Shown one piece after another: positions 20,917 to 31,273 of a DNA stretch of 64,000 nt. The position numbers were made by a program, and so were the translations under genes. Source of the stretch: Symbiodinium natans (Eukaryota > Sar > Dinophyceae > Suessiales > Symbiodiniaceae); the NCBI GenBank assembly GCA_905221605.1, contig CAJNDS010001979.1, positions 272,501 to 336,500 on the forward strand, written 5' to 3'. The notes under the pieces are model-generated. The model ran no database searches. It worked only from the letters and a program-made list of their open reading frames with translations, and was not told where the DNA came from. Positions within the stretch are counted from its first letter, which is position 1; every line of letters starts with the position of its first letter.

Positions 20917-20996
20917 GTACCACTCAGACGATCACAACTGCGACCCTGCGGGGTCTATGTCGGATCACGACTGGCACGTCTACCTCGACACACTAG
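20917..20996 (+). CDS. candidate exon, unidentified gene
   Basis: CCCCAG acceptor; 80 nt reading YHSDDHNCDPAGSMSDHDWH then VYLDTL; donor G|GTTCGG. His/Asp-rich; strong coding character. Confidence 0.6.
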
Positions 20997-21799
20997 GTTC
21001 GGGCTCAAGGGTTTAGGATTTAGGGTTGGTTTAGGGTTTAGGGTTTAGGTTTAGGGTTTAGGGTGCAGGGTTCAGGGTTTAGGGTTTAGGGCTTCGGGTT
21101 TCGGGTTTCGGGTGCTTCAACCCGAGCCGCTGAGGCCCAAGCCAAGAGGGTGTCCACCCTAAACACCCGCAAATGCCCTCAAAGCACTCAACGCCTTAAA
21201 GCCTAGATGGGGGTTTAGGGTTTGGGGTTTAGGGTTGGGGTTTGCGATTAGAAGGGACCCCGAATGTAGACCCGCAAATGGTCGGTACAGCCCATCGAGA
21301 CTGAATGAGCGGTTGTAGGCCCTTCAACATCCACCCCTCTCGCCCCGAACAAGTAACCCCCATAAACCCTTATGGTTGACCTAAACCCTGAATCCTGAAT
21401 CCTGACCCTAAACCTAAACCCTATACCCTGAACCCTCGAACGCTAAACCCGAAACCCTAAACCCTAAAGCCTAAACCCTAGACCCGAAGCCCAACACCCT
21501 AAACCCTAAATCCTAAGCCCTAAACACTAAGCTTCGGAGCACCTGGAAACCCTATGACTATGCCCACCTCGAACTCAAACCTCTGAGTCGCCAAGTCATC
21601 AAGCCATACACCCTGAACCCTAAACCCTAAACCCTAAGCCCGAAACCCTAAACTCCCTAAACCCTGAACCCTGAACCCCTGAACCCTAAACCCCCCCGAA
21701 GTCCTCCAGGAACCTAAGCTGCTAACCTCCAAGACCCTGTGTACCTCTATAGGGTTTGAAGCACCTAGATTTAGGTGGAGGGACCCGTAGAAGGTAAGG

Positions 21800-21945
21800 T
21801 TTGGGGTTTGGGGTTTGAGGTTTAGGGTTTAGGTTTAGGGGTGAGGTTTAGGGTTTAGGGTTCAGGGTTCAGGGTTCAGGGTTCAGGGTTCAGGGTTCAG
21901 GGCTCAGGGTTCAGGGTTCAGGGGTTCAGGGTTCAGGGTTTGGGA
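21800..21945 (+). repeat. TTTAGGG/TTCAGGG array
   Basis: Begins TTTGGGG and TTTAGGG, then about ten TTCAGGG units from 21855. Confidence 0.9.
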
Positions 21946-22230
21946 GGGCCCTTGACGTTACCACCTACCCTAAACCCTAAACCCAGTCATCAGCACCCCA
22001 ACGACATGTGGGTTAGGGTTCCCTCAGCCCTAAGCCCTAAGCCCTAGGCCCTAAGCCCTAAGCCCTAAGCCCTAAGGCCTAAGGCTTAAGCCCCAGGCCA
22101 AAATTTTTTAAACCCCTAAACCCTCAACTCTCAACCCTCAACCCTCAACCTCAACCCTCAACCCTCAACCCTAAACCCTAAACCCTAAATCCCTAAATTA
22201 AACCCCAAGCCCATTCATGGGATCCAGCAG

Positions 22231-22304
22231 GTGGGACGCGCCTCCTCTCGCAGCAGGTCACGTGGCACTTCATGCAGGCGCCCCTCCCTACTTGGAGCTT
22301 CATG
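22231..22304 (+). CDS. candidate exon, unidentified gene
   Basis: CAGCAG acceptor; donor ATG|GTACGT. The favoured frame reads WDAPPLAAGHVALHAGAPPY; an Arg/Ser-rich alternative frame is also open. Confidence 0.45.
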
Positions 22305-22367
22305 GTACGTATTAACCTGGTTAGGGTTTAGGGTTTAGGTTTAAGGTTTCGGGTTTAGGGTTTAGGG

Positions 22368-22466
22368 CTATAACTGTACTTTATAACTGTACTACTAACC
22401 ATATTAGGGCACTTAAGCGGCTGATAAGCGGGTTATAAGTACAGTTAAAATTGGTTAATAAGTACT
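22368..22466. mobile_element. MITE family F, copy with decayed left end
   Basis: CTATAACTGTACTTTATAAC on the left pairs with TTATAAGTACAGTT on the right; GGGCACTTAAG in the interior matches copies at 28087-28199 and 38133-38227. Confidence 0.6.
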
Positions 22467-22478
22467 ATGGAGCTCCAG

Positions 22479-22539
22479 GTAGCGGCCGCAAACGACACCT
22501 CCCTCAGGCCCCGCAGCCCCAAGCGCCTTCAAGACAAGG
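22479..22539 (+). CDS. candidate exon, unidentified gene
   Basis: CTCCAG acceptor directly after the MITE; 61 nt reading VAAANDTSLRPRSPKRLQDK; donor G|GTCTAG. Confidence 0.42.
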
Positions 22540-22983
22540 GTCTAGGGTTTAGGGTCCGAGGTTTAATGTTTAGGGCTAGGGTTTAGGGTTTAGGGTCCGA
22601 GGTTTATAGGGTTTAGGGTTTAGGGTTTAGGGTTTAGCGTTAGACTAAAGCTACATTTCGTTTCGCGCGAGGGTTCTCCAAGGCAGGATTCAACCGCACA
22701 CCCCCGGACTCCCGTAGTAAGCCGTGCCAAAGCCCGGTTTACAGCTTAGGGTTTAGGGTTTAGGGTGTACTGGTACCCGAAGCCCGAACCCTAAACCCTA
22801 ACCCTACACGCGAAACCCGAAACCTAAAACCTTAAGCACCAAAACCGATACCCAAAACCCCTCTCCCTAAACCGTCGACCCTCAACGCTAGCAAATCCTA
22901 GCCTAAGCCCGAAACCCTAAATTAAAAACGCTAGAACCGATTTTGAGGGTGCCCCAAAACCTGCTAAACCTCAAAACCTTCCG

Positions 22984-23043
22984 GAGGTGGCCTTGCGCAG
23001 CAACGTCCACACCAGCAAAGTGGAGTTGACGGCACCTCCTTTA
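22984..23043 (+). CDS. candidate exon, weak
   Basis: Frame reads EVALRSNVHTSKVELTAPP and runs into TTTAGGGG repeats. Splice sites are ambiguous. Confidence 0.3.
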
Positions 23044-23365
23044 GGGGTTAGGGTTTAGCGTTTAGGGTTCAGGGTTCAGGGGTTAGGGTTCAGGGTTCAG
23101 GGTTTAGGGTTTAGGCTTCGTGTTTAGGGCGACTTGCAATGCATATCATGGGGTTGCGACGTGGTATCTTACGGGGTTTTGTTCTTAGAGCCCTCCTTTT
23201 CTTGGTTGGGTTCCCTTGATTCTCCCAAAAAAGGCTTGCCTGCCTGGAGGGGACAAGGTCGAAAACGGCTTGTCCCTAAATCCTGCAACCTAGACTCTAG
23301 AGCCAGAACCTTCAAACCTGAAACCCTGCAACCTTAAATCCCGAAGCCCAAACCCTAAACTCCAG

Positions 23366-23432
23366 GTATTGATGGCCGAGACCGGTCAGATGATGCGAAG
23401 CGTCTTGGTCTACAAACATGGCTTTAGTCGCG
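23366..23432 (+). CDS. candidate exon, unidentified gene
   Basis: TCCAG acceptor after CCCTAAA repeats; reads VLMAETGQMMRSVLVYKHGF then SR; donor G|GTTGAG leads into TTTAGGG repeats. It ends one base into a codon, matching the two-base start of the next island. Confidence 0.6.
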
Positions 23433-23667
23433 GTTGAGGGTTTAGGGTTTGGGGTTTAGGGTTTAGGGGTTGCTTTGGTTGTTGCCCTAAATCCCAGTCC
23501 TAAACCCAAAAGCCAAAAGCCTGCGGGCTGTCGTGGACCTCAGTTCAACCCTACACCCTAAACCCTAAACCCCAAACCCGAAACCCTAAACCCTATACCC
23601 TAAGCCCCAAACCCTAAACCCTGAACCTTAAATCCCTAACCCTGATCCCTGAAACCCGACTACCGAG

Positions 23668-23737
23668 GCCTCGTGGAGGGGAAAAAAGTCGACGGAATCC
23701 CGGCGCCGCCAAATCAGAAGGCTGGCTTGGGAGCATG
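23668..23737 (+). CDS. candidate exon, phase-compatible with the previous one
   Basis: CCGAG acceptor; two bases then LVEGKKVDGIPAPPNQKAGL; donor TG|GTGTTG. Joining to the exon at 23366 keeps the frame. Confidence 0.5.
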
Positions 23738-23747
23738 GTGTTGGGGT

Positions 23748-23945
23748 TCGGGTTTAGGGTTTAGGGTTTAGGGTTTAGGGTTTAGGGTTTAGGGTTTAGG
23801 GTTTAGGGTTTAGGGTTTAGGGTTTAGGGTTTAGGGTTTAGGGTTTAGGGTTTAGGGTTTAGGGTTTAGGGTTTAGGGTTTAGGGTTTAGGGCCGTTTAG
23901 GGTTTAGGGTTTAAGGTTTAGGGTTTAGGGTTTAGGGTGTAGGGG
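23748..23945 (+). repeat. TTTAGGG array (about 25 units)
   Basis: Nearly perfect, interrupted once by GGCCG near 23892. Confidence 0.97.
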
Positions 23946-24025
23946 TCTAGGACTTAGGCTGGTTTGATGCTGGTTTGACACTTGGCGCTTGAAGTTTGCG
24001 TTTCTTCTGTTCGTGTACTGTTCAG

Positions 24026-24295
24026 GGTTCAGGTTACGGGGCTTCCTTTGGAACACCGCTTGGGGGGTTGATCTACATACTTCCCTGTGTTATGGTGCCC
24101 GACCCCCCTGCCTCCCCCCCGAAAGGCCCCCACAATCTACATGCAGACAGATATCTTCGGAACTTGACTGTGGGCACCTTCCCGTTTAAAGAGCCTCGAG
24201 CTTACATGGGGCCTGATCTGCGTTCTTTCCCTCCAATGCAAACCTTTCGTATGCCATACGCAAAAAGCCCTCGAGTATTCGAACCAGGACCCAGA
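24026..24295 (+). CDS. longest candidate exon outside the retroelement
   Basis: The pyrimidine-rich TTTCTTCTGTTCGTG and a TTCAG acceptor precede 270 nt of open frame. It includes YGASFGTPLGGLIYILP and, further on, LHADRYLRNLTVGTFPFKEP and FPPMQTFRMPYAKSPRVFEP. It ends AGA|GTAGGC. Pro-, Tyr- and Arg-rich with short repeated FP/YP motifs. No family recognised. Confidence 0.5.
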
Positions 24296-24640
24296 GTAGG
24301 CCCTTCTTTTAGCGTTTAGGGGTTGAGGTTTAGGGTTAAGTTTCTCCTTATTTGCCCTTGTTACACCTGAAACCCCAGAAGCTACACCCGATAAACCCTT
24401 ACAGATACAAGTTAACTTCCTTGTCGTTTGTGGAAATTTGCTTTTTACGGAACCAAACCCTGAACCCCAAAGCCTGGACGCCTAGACCCTAATCCCTAAA
24501 CTAAGCCTAACCCCTAACCCCTAAACCCCAAACCCCAAACCCTCAACCCTCAACCCTAAACCCTAAACCCTAAACCCTGAACCCTAAACGGCTGTAAACC
24601 TGCACCCCAGAAGCCCAACCAGCCACCAAGCCCTCAACAG

Positions 24641-24686
24641 GTAGTCGACCTCCTGGAGCACGCCTGGGAAGCTCTGGGGCAGTGGG
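24641..24686 (+). CDS. candidate exon with telomeric-repeat donor
   Basis: CAACAG acceptor; reads VVDLLEHAWEALGQW; donor G|GTTTAGGG, where the TTTAGGG array 24687-24756 begins directly. Confidence 0.52.
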
Positions 24687-24962
24687 GTTTAGGGTTTAGG
24701 GTTTAGGGTTTAGGGTTTAGGGTTTAGGGTTTAGGGTTTAGGGTTTAGGGTTTAAGGATGCATTTAGGGCCCTTGGCTCCCCTCGAACCCTAAACTCTCA
24801 GCCTCAGACCCTAGAATCCAGGAGTTGGGGTCGAGGATTGCGGGTTTTCTTCTCTTCTTGGGGTGCAGCGTGTTGATCCCCTGAAACCCTAAACTCACAA
24901 CGTACTTCGACGGGATCGAAACAACAAATGTCGCGCAGATTGGGGCGATTTCATTGTTGTAG

Positions 24963-25087
24963 GCGCTTCTGGCGAGCAGTACGTGATACGACAAGACCTG
25001 GCTACCTCGCCAGCGCCGAAGACATCGACCTGCAGATTGAGCGGCTGAAAATGTACATGCCGACGAAAACTCCTTCGCGGCCGAGAT
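24963..25087 (+). CDS. candidate exon, unidentified gene
   Basis: TTGTTGTAG acceptor; frame reads RFWRAVRDTTRPGYLASAED then IDLQIERLKMYMP. The donor is unresolved; the open frame persists to 25182. Confidence 0.5.
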
Positions 25088-25208
25088 GTCGACATGCCAC
25101 CACGCGGTCCCTTCATGGCCGTGTGGGGAGAACGACCCACTCGCACAGACTCAAACAGTGTCATACTGGCTTGCTAGCCTAAGATCTCGAGCCCTAATTC
25201 CCTGGAGC

Positions 25209-25625
25209 CCTAAACCCTAAACCCTAAACCCTAAACCCTAAACCCTAAACCCTAAACCCTAAACCCTAAACCCTAAACCCTAAACCCTAAACCCTAAACC
25301 CTAAACCCTAAACCCTAAACCCAAAACCCTAAACCATAACCCTAAACCCTAAACCCTAAACCCTAAACCCTAAACCCTAAACCCTAAACCCTAAACCCTA
25401 AACCCTAAACCCTAAACCCTAAACCCTAAACCCTAAACCCTAAACCCTAAACCCTAAACCCTAAACCCTAGACCCTGGACCCTAGACCCTAGACCCTAGA
25501 CCCTAAACCCTAAGCCCTAAACCCTAAACCCTAAACCCTAAACCCTAAACCCTAAACCCTAAACCCTAAACCCTAAACCCTAAACCCTAAACCCTAACCC
25601 CTAACCCCTAAACCCGAAACCCTAA
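25209..25625 (-). repeat. longest CCCTAAA array in the window
   Basis: More than 400 bp of heptamers with a CCCTAGA/CCCTGGA patch at 25470-25505 and a CCCTAACC patch at the end. Confidence 0.97.
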
Positions 25626-25806
25626 ACCCTGCAGCCTTTCTGTGACCAAAACCCTGAGGGCCTAGCAACACAAAGCTCATTTAGGGTTTGGGGTTTAGCC
25701 CTGGCAAAAGCCCAATGATTTGGGCCCCTGCTTAAAACCCCCCCTAACCCTAAATCCTGAGCCCTAGACTCTTTTACCCTAAACCCTAAACCCCAAATCA
25801 GCCCAG

Positions 25807-25888
25807 GAGCGATGGGATGTACTGAGCCATGTTCTTACCGAAGCAGTGCACATGGAGGTCATCCCAGGCGCAGCGGCGAAGCACCCCA
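25807..25888 (+). CDS. candidate exon, unidentified gene
   Basis: CCCAG acceptor; reads ERWDVLSHVLTEAVHMEVIP. The donor may be an internal GC (CCAG|GCGCAG) or further right. Confidence 0.5.
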
Positions 25889-25952
25889 GACCTTAAAGCC
25901 TAAACCCTAAAACCCAAACCCCAAACCCGAAACCCTAAGCCCTAAACCCTAA

Positions 25953-26012
25953 ACCCCTAAACCCCCAAACCCCCAAACCCCCAAACCCCCAAACCCCCAA
26001 ACCCCCAAACCC
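25953..26012 (-). repeat. homogenised octamer ACCCCCAA
   Basis: About seven copies of AAACCCCC, a one-base-longer variant of the telomere-type unit. Further variant arrays (CCCCTAAA) lie at 26225-26425. Confidence 0.9.
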
Positions 26013-26631
26013 CTCAATCAACCGCTAAATCCTAAACTGCACCCACCCACGATAGGGTACCCTTATTACAATCTGGTTACTGGGTTACCAAGAACCCCTT
26101 AAGCCATGTCGGGGTCTTCGAAAAAGTGGCGGAGGCGGCCTTCGCGGGGGCTCCTGTAATAAAGATTTATGTTTTCCGGGGTACCCTTTGGGAAATACCC
26201 ACATACACCTTAAACTCCCAAGCCCACCCTAAACCCTAAACCCTAAACCCTAAACCCTAAACCCTAAACCCTAAACCCTAAACCCTAAACCCTAAACCCC
26301 TAAACCCCGAAACCCCCGAACCCCTAAACCCCTACACCCCTAAACCCTAAACCCCTAAACCCCTACACCCCTAAACCCCTAAACCCTAAGCCCCTAAACC
26401 CCTAAACCCCTAAACCCTAAAACCAGGCCTCTGCCTATACATCGAGGCTTAGGCAAAGTGCGCGCCTTTGCGTTCAAGAAAACCACTCAAAACCCCCAAA
26501 CCCGGTTGCGGGTTTCGAGTTCAGGGATGAGGGTTGGCAGGCTCACTCAACCCCTAAACCCTAAACCCTAAACTCTAAACCCTAAACCCTTAACCCTGAA
26601 CCCTGAACCCTGCACTCTAAATCAAAGACAG

Positions 26632-26690
26632 GGGTCATGGTGGACCGTGTGGCACAGCTGAGAGTCTCGGCATTGAGAGAACCTACTGGG
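26632..26690 (+). CDS. candidate exon, unidentified gene
   Basis: GACAG acceptor; reads VMVDRVAQLRVSALREPTG; donor GGG|GCTAAG (GC type). Confidence 0.4.
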
Positions 26691-26764
26691 GCTAAGGGTT
26701 TGGGAGATTGGGAGGTTAGGGTGTAGAGGCAGGCGGTTTGCGATTTAGGATTTGGAAGAGTTTT

Positions 26765-26952
26765 AAGATGTGATTTGATTCTTTAACAAATACTTTAGAC
26801 TTACCATAGACAGCGTAGACCGCAGAACATGAAAATCTACATGATGTAATACCTAATCCATGTGCACTTGCATCAACAATAGCATCATGACCTATTTCTT
26901 CAAATGATGCAGTCTAATCTGCAAAAGAATCCTTACCATCTCCCTAATCATT
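26765..26952 (-). pseudogene. AT-rich coding-like fragment of unknown origin
   Basis: On the minus strand one frame reads DGKDSFAD, a TAG stop, then TASFEEIGHDAIVDASAHGL and continues GITSCRFSCSAVYAVYG. Third positions are strongly A/T, unlike every other coding-like island here. It looks like a short foreign or organelle-like gene fragment broken by one stop. I do not recognise it. Confidence 0.35.
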
Positions 26953-27126
26953 AAACCCTAAACCCTAAACCCTAAACCTAAACCCTAAACCTGAACCCTG
27001 CTTATAATTCATGTTACGACGCCTTGGGGTTTACAAAGGGGTTTCGGTGTCTAAGAGTTCGGTTAGACGTAAGGCAAGCCACATCTGGACCTTCAGCCTG
27101 GTTGCCATGTGTTAGGTTCCCTGTCC

Positions 27127-27234
27127 TGGGTTTAGGGTTTAGGGTTTAGGGTTTAGGGTTTAGGGTTTAGGGTTTAGGGTTTAGGGTTTAGGGTTTAGGG
27201 TTTAGGGTTTAGGGTTTAGGGTTTAGGGTTTAGG
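27127..27234 (+). repeat. TTTAGGG array
   Basis: About 15 perfect units. Confidence 0.97.
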
Positions 27235-27421
27235 GCAGGTTTAGAAGCATTAGCAGAGTGCGCCTTTTCAGGGCCTTAAGTTGTTCGATTTGTTGTCCTT
27301 CGTCTCTTGGTACAACAGCTCGGTCCACGGCCGAGAGCCGATATTATTAACCCCAACCCCTAAACCCTAAACCCTAAACCCTAAACCAGAAACACTAAAC
27401 CCATATTGAACCTCCCGCAAG

Positions 27422-27491
27422 AAGATCACTCAACTTAGCAGCTTGGAGGAGGCCCTTGACTGGATCCAAGACCAAATCAGGGGCTCTCAGG
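27422..27491 (+). CDS. candidate exon with telomeric-repeat donor
   Basis: CCGCAAG acceptor; reads KITQLSSLEEALDWIQDQIR then GSQ; donor G|GTTTAGGG. CCCTAAA left, TTTAGGG right. Confidence 0.55.
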
Positions 27492-27696
27492 GTTTAGGGT
27501 TTAGGATTTAGGGTTTAGGGTTAAGGGTTTAGGGTTTAGGGTTTAGGGTTTGGGGTATATCGTAAACCCTAAACTTTAGAGTTTAGGGTACCGGCCTCCC
27601 ATACAGTTGACTAAGCCCCAGCCTAGAACATCTTCAAGCTTTGAGGGCAAGCTTGGGGAGTTTGGGGTTGGGGGGAGTGAGGGCTTTGGGTAACCC

Positions 27697-27812
27697 TAGA
27701 CTACCATTTGCTTCAGAACCCCAAAAGAAAAAATCATAATCCCTCTCCTACCCTTCTCAGGAAGAATGCTTTGTGTTTTTTGGGAGTTCTGAAGCATTTA
27801 ATAGTAGACCCT
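27697..27812. mobile_element. foldback element with CTAGACTACCATTTGCTTC ends
   Basis: The left end TTTGCTTCAGAACCCCAAAA is inverted as TTTTGGGAGTTCTGAAGCATT on the right, extending to CTAG at both tips. AT-rich interior, no gene. Confidence 0.7.
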
Positions 27813-28086
27813 AGACACCAACTCTAAACCCAAAACTCTAAACCCATCACGAATCCCAGCTCGAAGAATACTGTTTGTTAACCCTAACCCCTCAACCCTC
27901 CGCCCGAAGCCCTAAGCACCCTAACCCCTAAACCCTAAACCCTAAACCCTAAACCCTAAACCCTAAACCCTTACTCTCCATTTGAGCCGTTTGCGCCTAC
28001 AAAAGGCAACTTGAGGCTGGTAGTGGCTTGAAGTCTCGGGTCCAAGGACTATGGTACTCACTAACCCCTAGGGTTTAGGGTTTAGG

Positions 28087-28199
28087 GTACTTATGAAGCA
28101 ACTATAACTGTACTTTTCACTGTACTTTTCACCATATGAGGGCACTTAAGGGGCTTGTCAGTGGGTCATAAGTACAGTTCTCATTAGTTCATAAGTACC
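28087..28199. mobile_element. MITE family F, intact copy
   Basis: Terminal GGTACTTATGAA...AACTGTACTT is inverted as AAGTACAGTT...TTCATAAGTACC. It sits directly after TTTAGGG units. Confidence 0.75.
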
Positions 28200-28400
28200 A
28201 TGAACTTCCAAGTAGGGTCCAAGGTTTAGGGTTTTTTGGTTTAGGGTGCTTGGGTGTAGGGTTTTTCGGGTTTCAGGGGTTTAGGCGGTTTAGGGGTGTA
28301 GGGTTTGGGTTTACGGTTTACGGTTTATGGTTTATGGTTTGGGGTTTTTGGGGTTTGGGCGTTTGGGTGTAGGGTTTCGGGATCCTTCCACTGAGGCCAG

Positions 28401-28483
28401 GCAGTGCTTGCGGACCTCGATGTCGTGATGCACCACACGGAGCCACCCGACGCACAGCTTGGCGTTGGTGCCTTCAAGCGCTT
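28401..28483 (+). CDS. candidate exon, unidentified gene
   Basis: GCCAG acceptor; reads AVLADLDVVMHHTEPPDAQL then GVGAFKR; donor TT|GTGAGC. The pattern loosely resembles armadillo/HEAT helices. Its end phase (two bases) fits the one-base start of the next island. Confidence 0.62.
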
Positions 28484-28506
28484 GTGAGCCCTGCACAAAG
28501 AATGTA

Positions 28507-28602
28507 CCTAAACCCTAAACCCTAAACCCTAAACCCTAAACCCTAAACCCTAAGCCCTAAGCCCTAAGCCCTAAGCCCTAAGCCCTAACTAAGCCCTAAA
28601 CC
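28507..28602 (-). repeat. CCCTAAA to CCCTAAG array
   Basis: Six CCCTAAA units followed by CCCTAAG units, ending just before the CCCAG acceptor at 28606. Confidence 0.9.
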
Positions 28603-28606
28603 CCAG

Positions 28607-28680
28607 GCAAGCTGCCTATGCGGCGAGCCACAGCTCCGACTCGTTTTTGGTGGAGCAGACCAGTCAACAGGACCTTTTCG
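28607..28680 (+). CDS. candidate exon, phase-compatible with 28401-28483
   Basis: CCCCAG acceptor; one base then QAAYAASHSSDSFLVEQTSQ then QDLF; donor G|GTTGGG. Junction with the previous exon gives an intact Leu codon. Confidence 0.6.
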
Positions 28681-29092
28681 GTTGGGGCTTAGGGATTGAG
28701 GGAGTTTAGGGTTTAAGGGCTTTAGTTTTTTAAGGGTTCTGGGGGGTTTGGGGGTAGTTTAGGGGGTTTAGGGAGTTTTTGGTTTAGGGCTTTAGTGTTT
28801 TTCGGGTTTCAGGAGGGTTTTGGGTGGTTTCAGTGTTTCAGGGTTTACGGCGTTTAGGGCTTTTCGGGTTTGGGAGTGCAGCGTTTTCTGGTTTTAGGGT
28901 TAAGGGTTTGAGGGCGTTGCAGGGTTTTGGAAGTTTGGGGTCTTAGGGCGTGCTGGTTCTTAGTAGGGGGTGAATTATCGTCCCATTTTGGGTCATTCTT
29001 TGAGAAGGGTTTAGGGTTTCGCCTCTCGGGTATGGGGTTAAATTTGTGGTTCCGTTTGATAAGAGTAGCGCCAATAAGGACCATATTCCAGA

Positions 29093-29330
29093 ATAACCCT
29101 AAACCCTAAACCCTAAACCCTAAACCCTAAACCCTAAACCCTAAACCCTAAACCCTAAACCCTAAACCCTAAACCCTAAACCCTAAACCCTAAACCCTAA
29201 ACCCTAAACCCTAAACCCTAAACCCTAACCATAAACCCTAAACCCTAAACCCTAAACCCTAAACCCTAAACCCTAAACCCTAAACCCTAAACCCTAAACC
29301 CTAAACCCTAAACCCTAAACCCTAAACTGA
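29093..29330 (-). repeat. CCCTAAA array (about 34 units)
   Basis: Nearly perfect. Positions 28681-29092 before it are G/T-rich variant repeats; the two overlapping antiparallel open frames there are not supported. Confidence 0.97.
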
Positions 29331-29704
29331 ACAGCTACCCAACCCTGAATCCTGAATCCTCGAACCGGAGTCTGAAGCCCTCACTCCCTCAAAAGCAACT
29401 CGCGGGTTCAGAGGGCCACGAGGTGCAGGGTTTAAGGTTTGGGGTTCGGCACGTAGGGTTTAGGGTTCAGGGTTCAGGGTTTAGGGTTAAAGTTTTGGGG
29501 TTTAGGGTTTAGGGTTTAAGGTTTGGGGTTCGGCACGTAGGGTTCAGATTCAGGGTTTAGGGTTTAGGTTGTTGGGTTTCGGGTCTAGTCAATCTTTTGG
29601 GGGTCTGAGATGTGTGGAGTTCTGGTACTCAAAGACCGTAAACATGGTTCAGAGAGTTTAAGGGCCATCCGAGTATAGCACCCCGAACATGACTCCTGCA
29701 CAAG

Positions 29705-29763
29705 AACTTGTGTTTGTTGCCTGTCGCTTCGGTCAGTTTGTCGACCGAAAGGCGGAAGTTGAC
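29705..29763 (+). CDS. candidate exon, unidentified gene
   Basis: CACAAG acceptor; two bases then LVFVACRFGQFVDRKAEVD; donor GAC|GTGAGC. The start phase fits the end of 28607-28680. Confidence 0.58.
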
Positions 29764-30086
29764 GTGAGCCCTAGAACTTGTTGGCCCATGGTGGCGGGTG
29801 TTACGTTTAAACCCCCGAAGCCCTAAACTCTAAACCCTAAACCCCACACCCTAAACCCTAAATCACCTCAACCCTAAGTCACTAGATCACCTAAATCCTA
29901 AATCACCTAAATCCCGAACCCTTCAACCGCCGTTGAGTTCACACTGTGAATCCCCGCGGGCTTGCTTCGGCCAGGAGAGGGCCCAGGTGTGGGGTTTAGG
30001 GCTTAGGGAGGTTCACGGCTTCTTGGAGGTTTACGGCTTTAGGGTTTAGGATTTTCGGTTTTAGGGTCTTAGGGTTTTAGGGTTTA

Positions 30087-30184
30087 GGGTACTTATCACC
30101 CTCGTTCTAAGTCCACTTACAACCTACTTAGAGGACTTGGGGGGCTCATTAGTGCAGCTAGAATTGGGGTGATAAGTACTCTGA
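30087..30184. mobile_element. MITE family E, copy 2
   Basis: GGGTACTTATCACCC at the left is matched by GGGGTGATAAGTACTC at the right; shares the ACAACCTACTTAGA core with 11939-12039. Confidence 0.75.
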
Positions 30185-30378
30185 ACCCCCCAAGTAGTGC
30201 TGCGTAGGTTCATTAGCAAGGCAGCCTTAGCTGCTGCGGTCGACAGAACAGGGCTGGTTGACCCAAACACACTAACCTAAACCCCAAGCCCTAAGCCCGA
30301 AGCCCTAAACCCTAAACCCGAGACCCTAAACCCTAAACCCTAAACCCTAAACCCTAACACACCCAATCTTGATCCAAG

Positions 30379-30452
30379 ATCACTGGAGGAGACCCTGCTC
30401 TACAAGATTTCGGTGGAGGCTGCACTGGTCCTTTCTGGGATACAGGCTGGGG
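30379..30452 (+). CDS. candidate exon, unidentified gene
   Basis: TCCAAG acceptor; reads SLEETLLYKISVEAALVLSG then IQAG; G|GTTTAGGG donor directly into the array. Confidence 0.52.
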
Positions 30453-30626
30453 GTTTAGGGTTTAGGGTTTAGGGTTTAGGGTTTAGGGTTTAGGGTTGAG
30501 GGTTGAGGGTTTAGGGTTTAGGGTTTAGGGTTTAGGGTTAGGGGTTTAGGGTTTAGGGTTGGGGGTTTGGGGTTTGGGGTTTTTAGGGTTTAGGGTTTAG
30601 GGTTTAGGGTTTAGGGTTTAGGGTTT
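30453..30626 (+). repeat. TTTAGGG array with TTGAGGG and TTTGGGG variants
   Basis: About 23 units. Confidence 0.95.
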
Positions 30627-30803
30627 TGGTGCCATCAACGAAGGCTTCAGAGCAGCAAGGGCTTAGGGTTTAGCATGTGGGCTTCAGGGTTCCTGGTTCT
30701 TTGATCCTCCTAAACCCTAAACCCTAAACCCTAAAGCCTAAAGCCTAAACCCTTAAGCAGCTGCGTAAAAAGGGGGCCCATATCCTCACCATGAACTACA
30801 AAG

Positions 30804-30888
30804 GTCCATGAGAATTGGCTGCTGCTGAACGAGTCCCGCGGCCTCTTCGATGAGACCCAGACGATGCCTCCTGGTCCAGACCTGCAGG
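30804..30888 (+). CDS. candidate exon, unidentified gene
   Basis: ACAAAG acceptor; reads VHENWLLLNESRGLFDETQT then MPPGPDLQ; donor G|GTTCGG. Confidence 0.6.
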
Positions 30889-31201
30889 GTTCGGGTTTGG
30901 GAAAGGGTTTTGGGGTTTTAGGGTTTGTTTTAAGGGTTTGACGGTGTTGGGGATTTAGTTTTTTTTCTTTTTTTAAGGGTTTTAGGGTTTTAGGGTTTTA
31001 GGGCTTAGGGTTTAAGGGTTCAGCGTTTAGGACTTGGGCCTTGGGGCTCATTGTTGGCTTCTCAGGGTTTGGGGCTTAGAGTTTAGGATGACAGGTTTAG
31101 GGCCCGGAAAACGTTTAGATCCGCGAAACCTGAAACCCCAAGGGCCCTAGAAACCCAGAAACAAACCTGGGCTCGAGGCTTGATTTGTTGGAGCATAAGC
31201 T

Positions 31202-31273
31202 TTGGGGTTTAGGGTTTAGGGTTTAGGGTTTAGGGTTTAGGGTTTAGGGTTTAGGGTTTAGGGTTTAGGGTTG
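31202..31273 (+). repeat. TTTAGGG array
   Basis: About 10 units. Positions 31274-32097 beyond it hold unique sequence with open but unconvincing frames (31375-31665), then C-rich variant repeats at 32098-32224. Confidence 0.95.

Noticed and set aside
28854-29109. Overlapping 60- and 76-codon frames on opposite strands
   Set aside because: G/T-rich variant-repeat sequence; neither has exon-like composition or splice sites.
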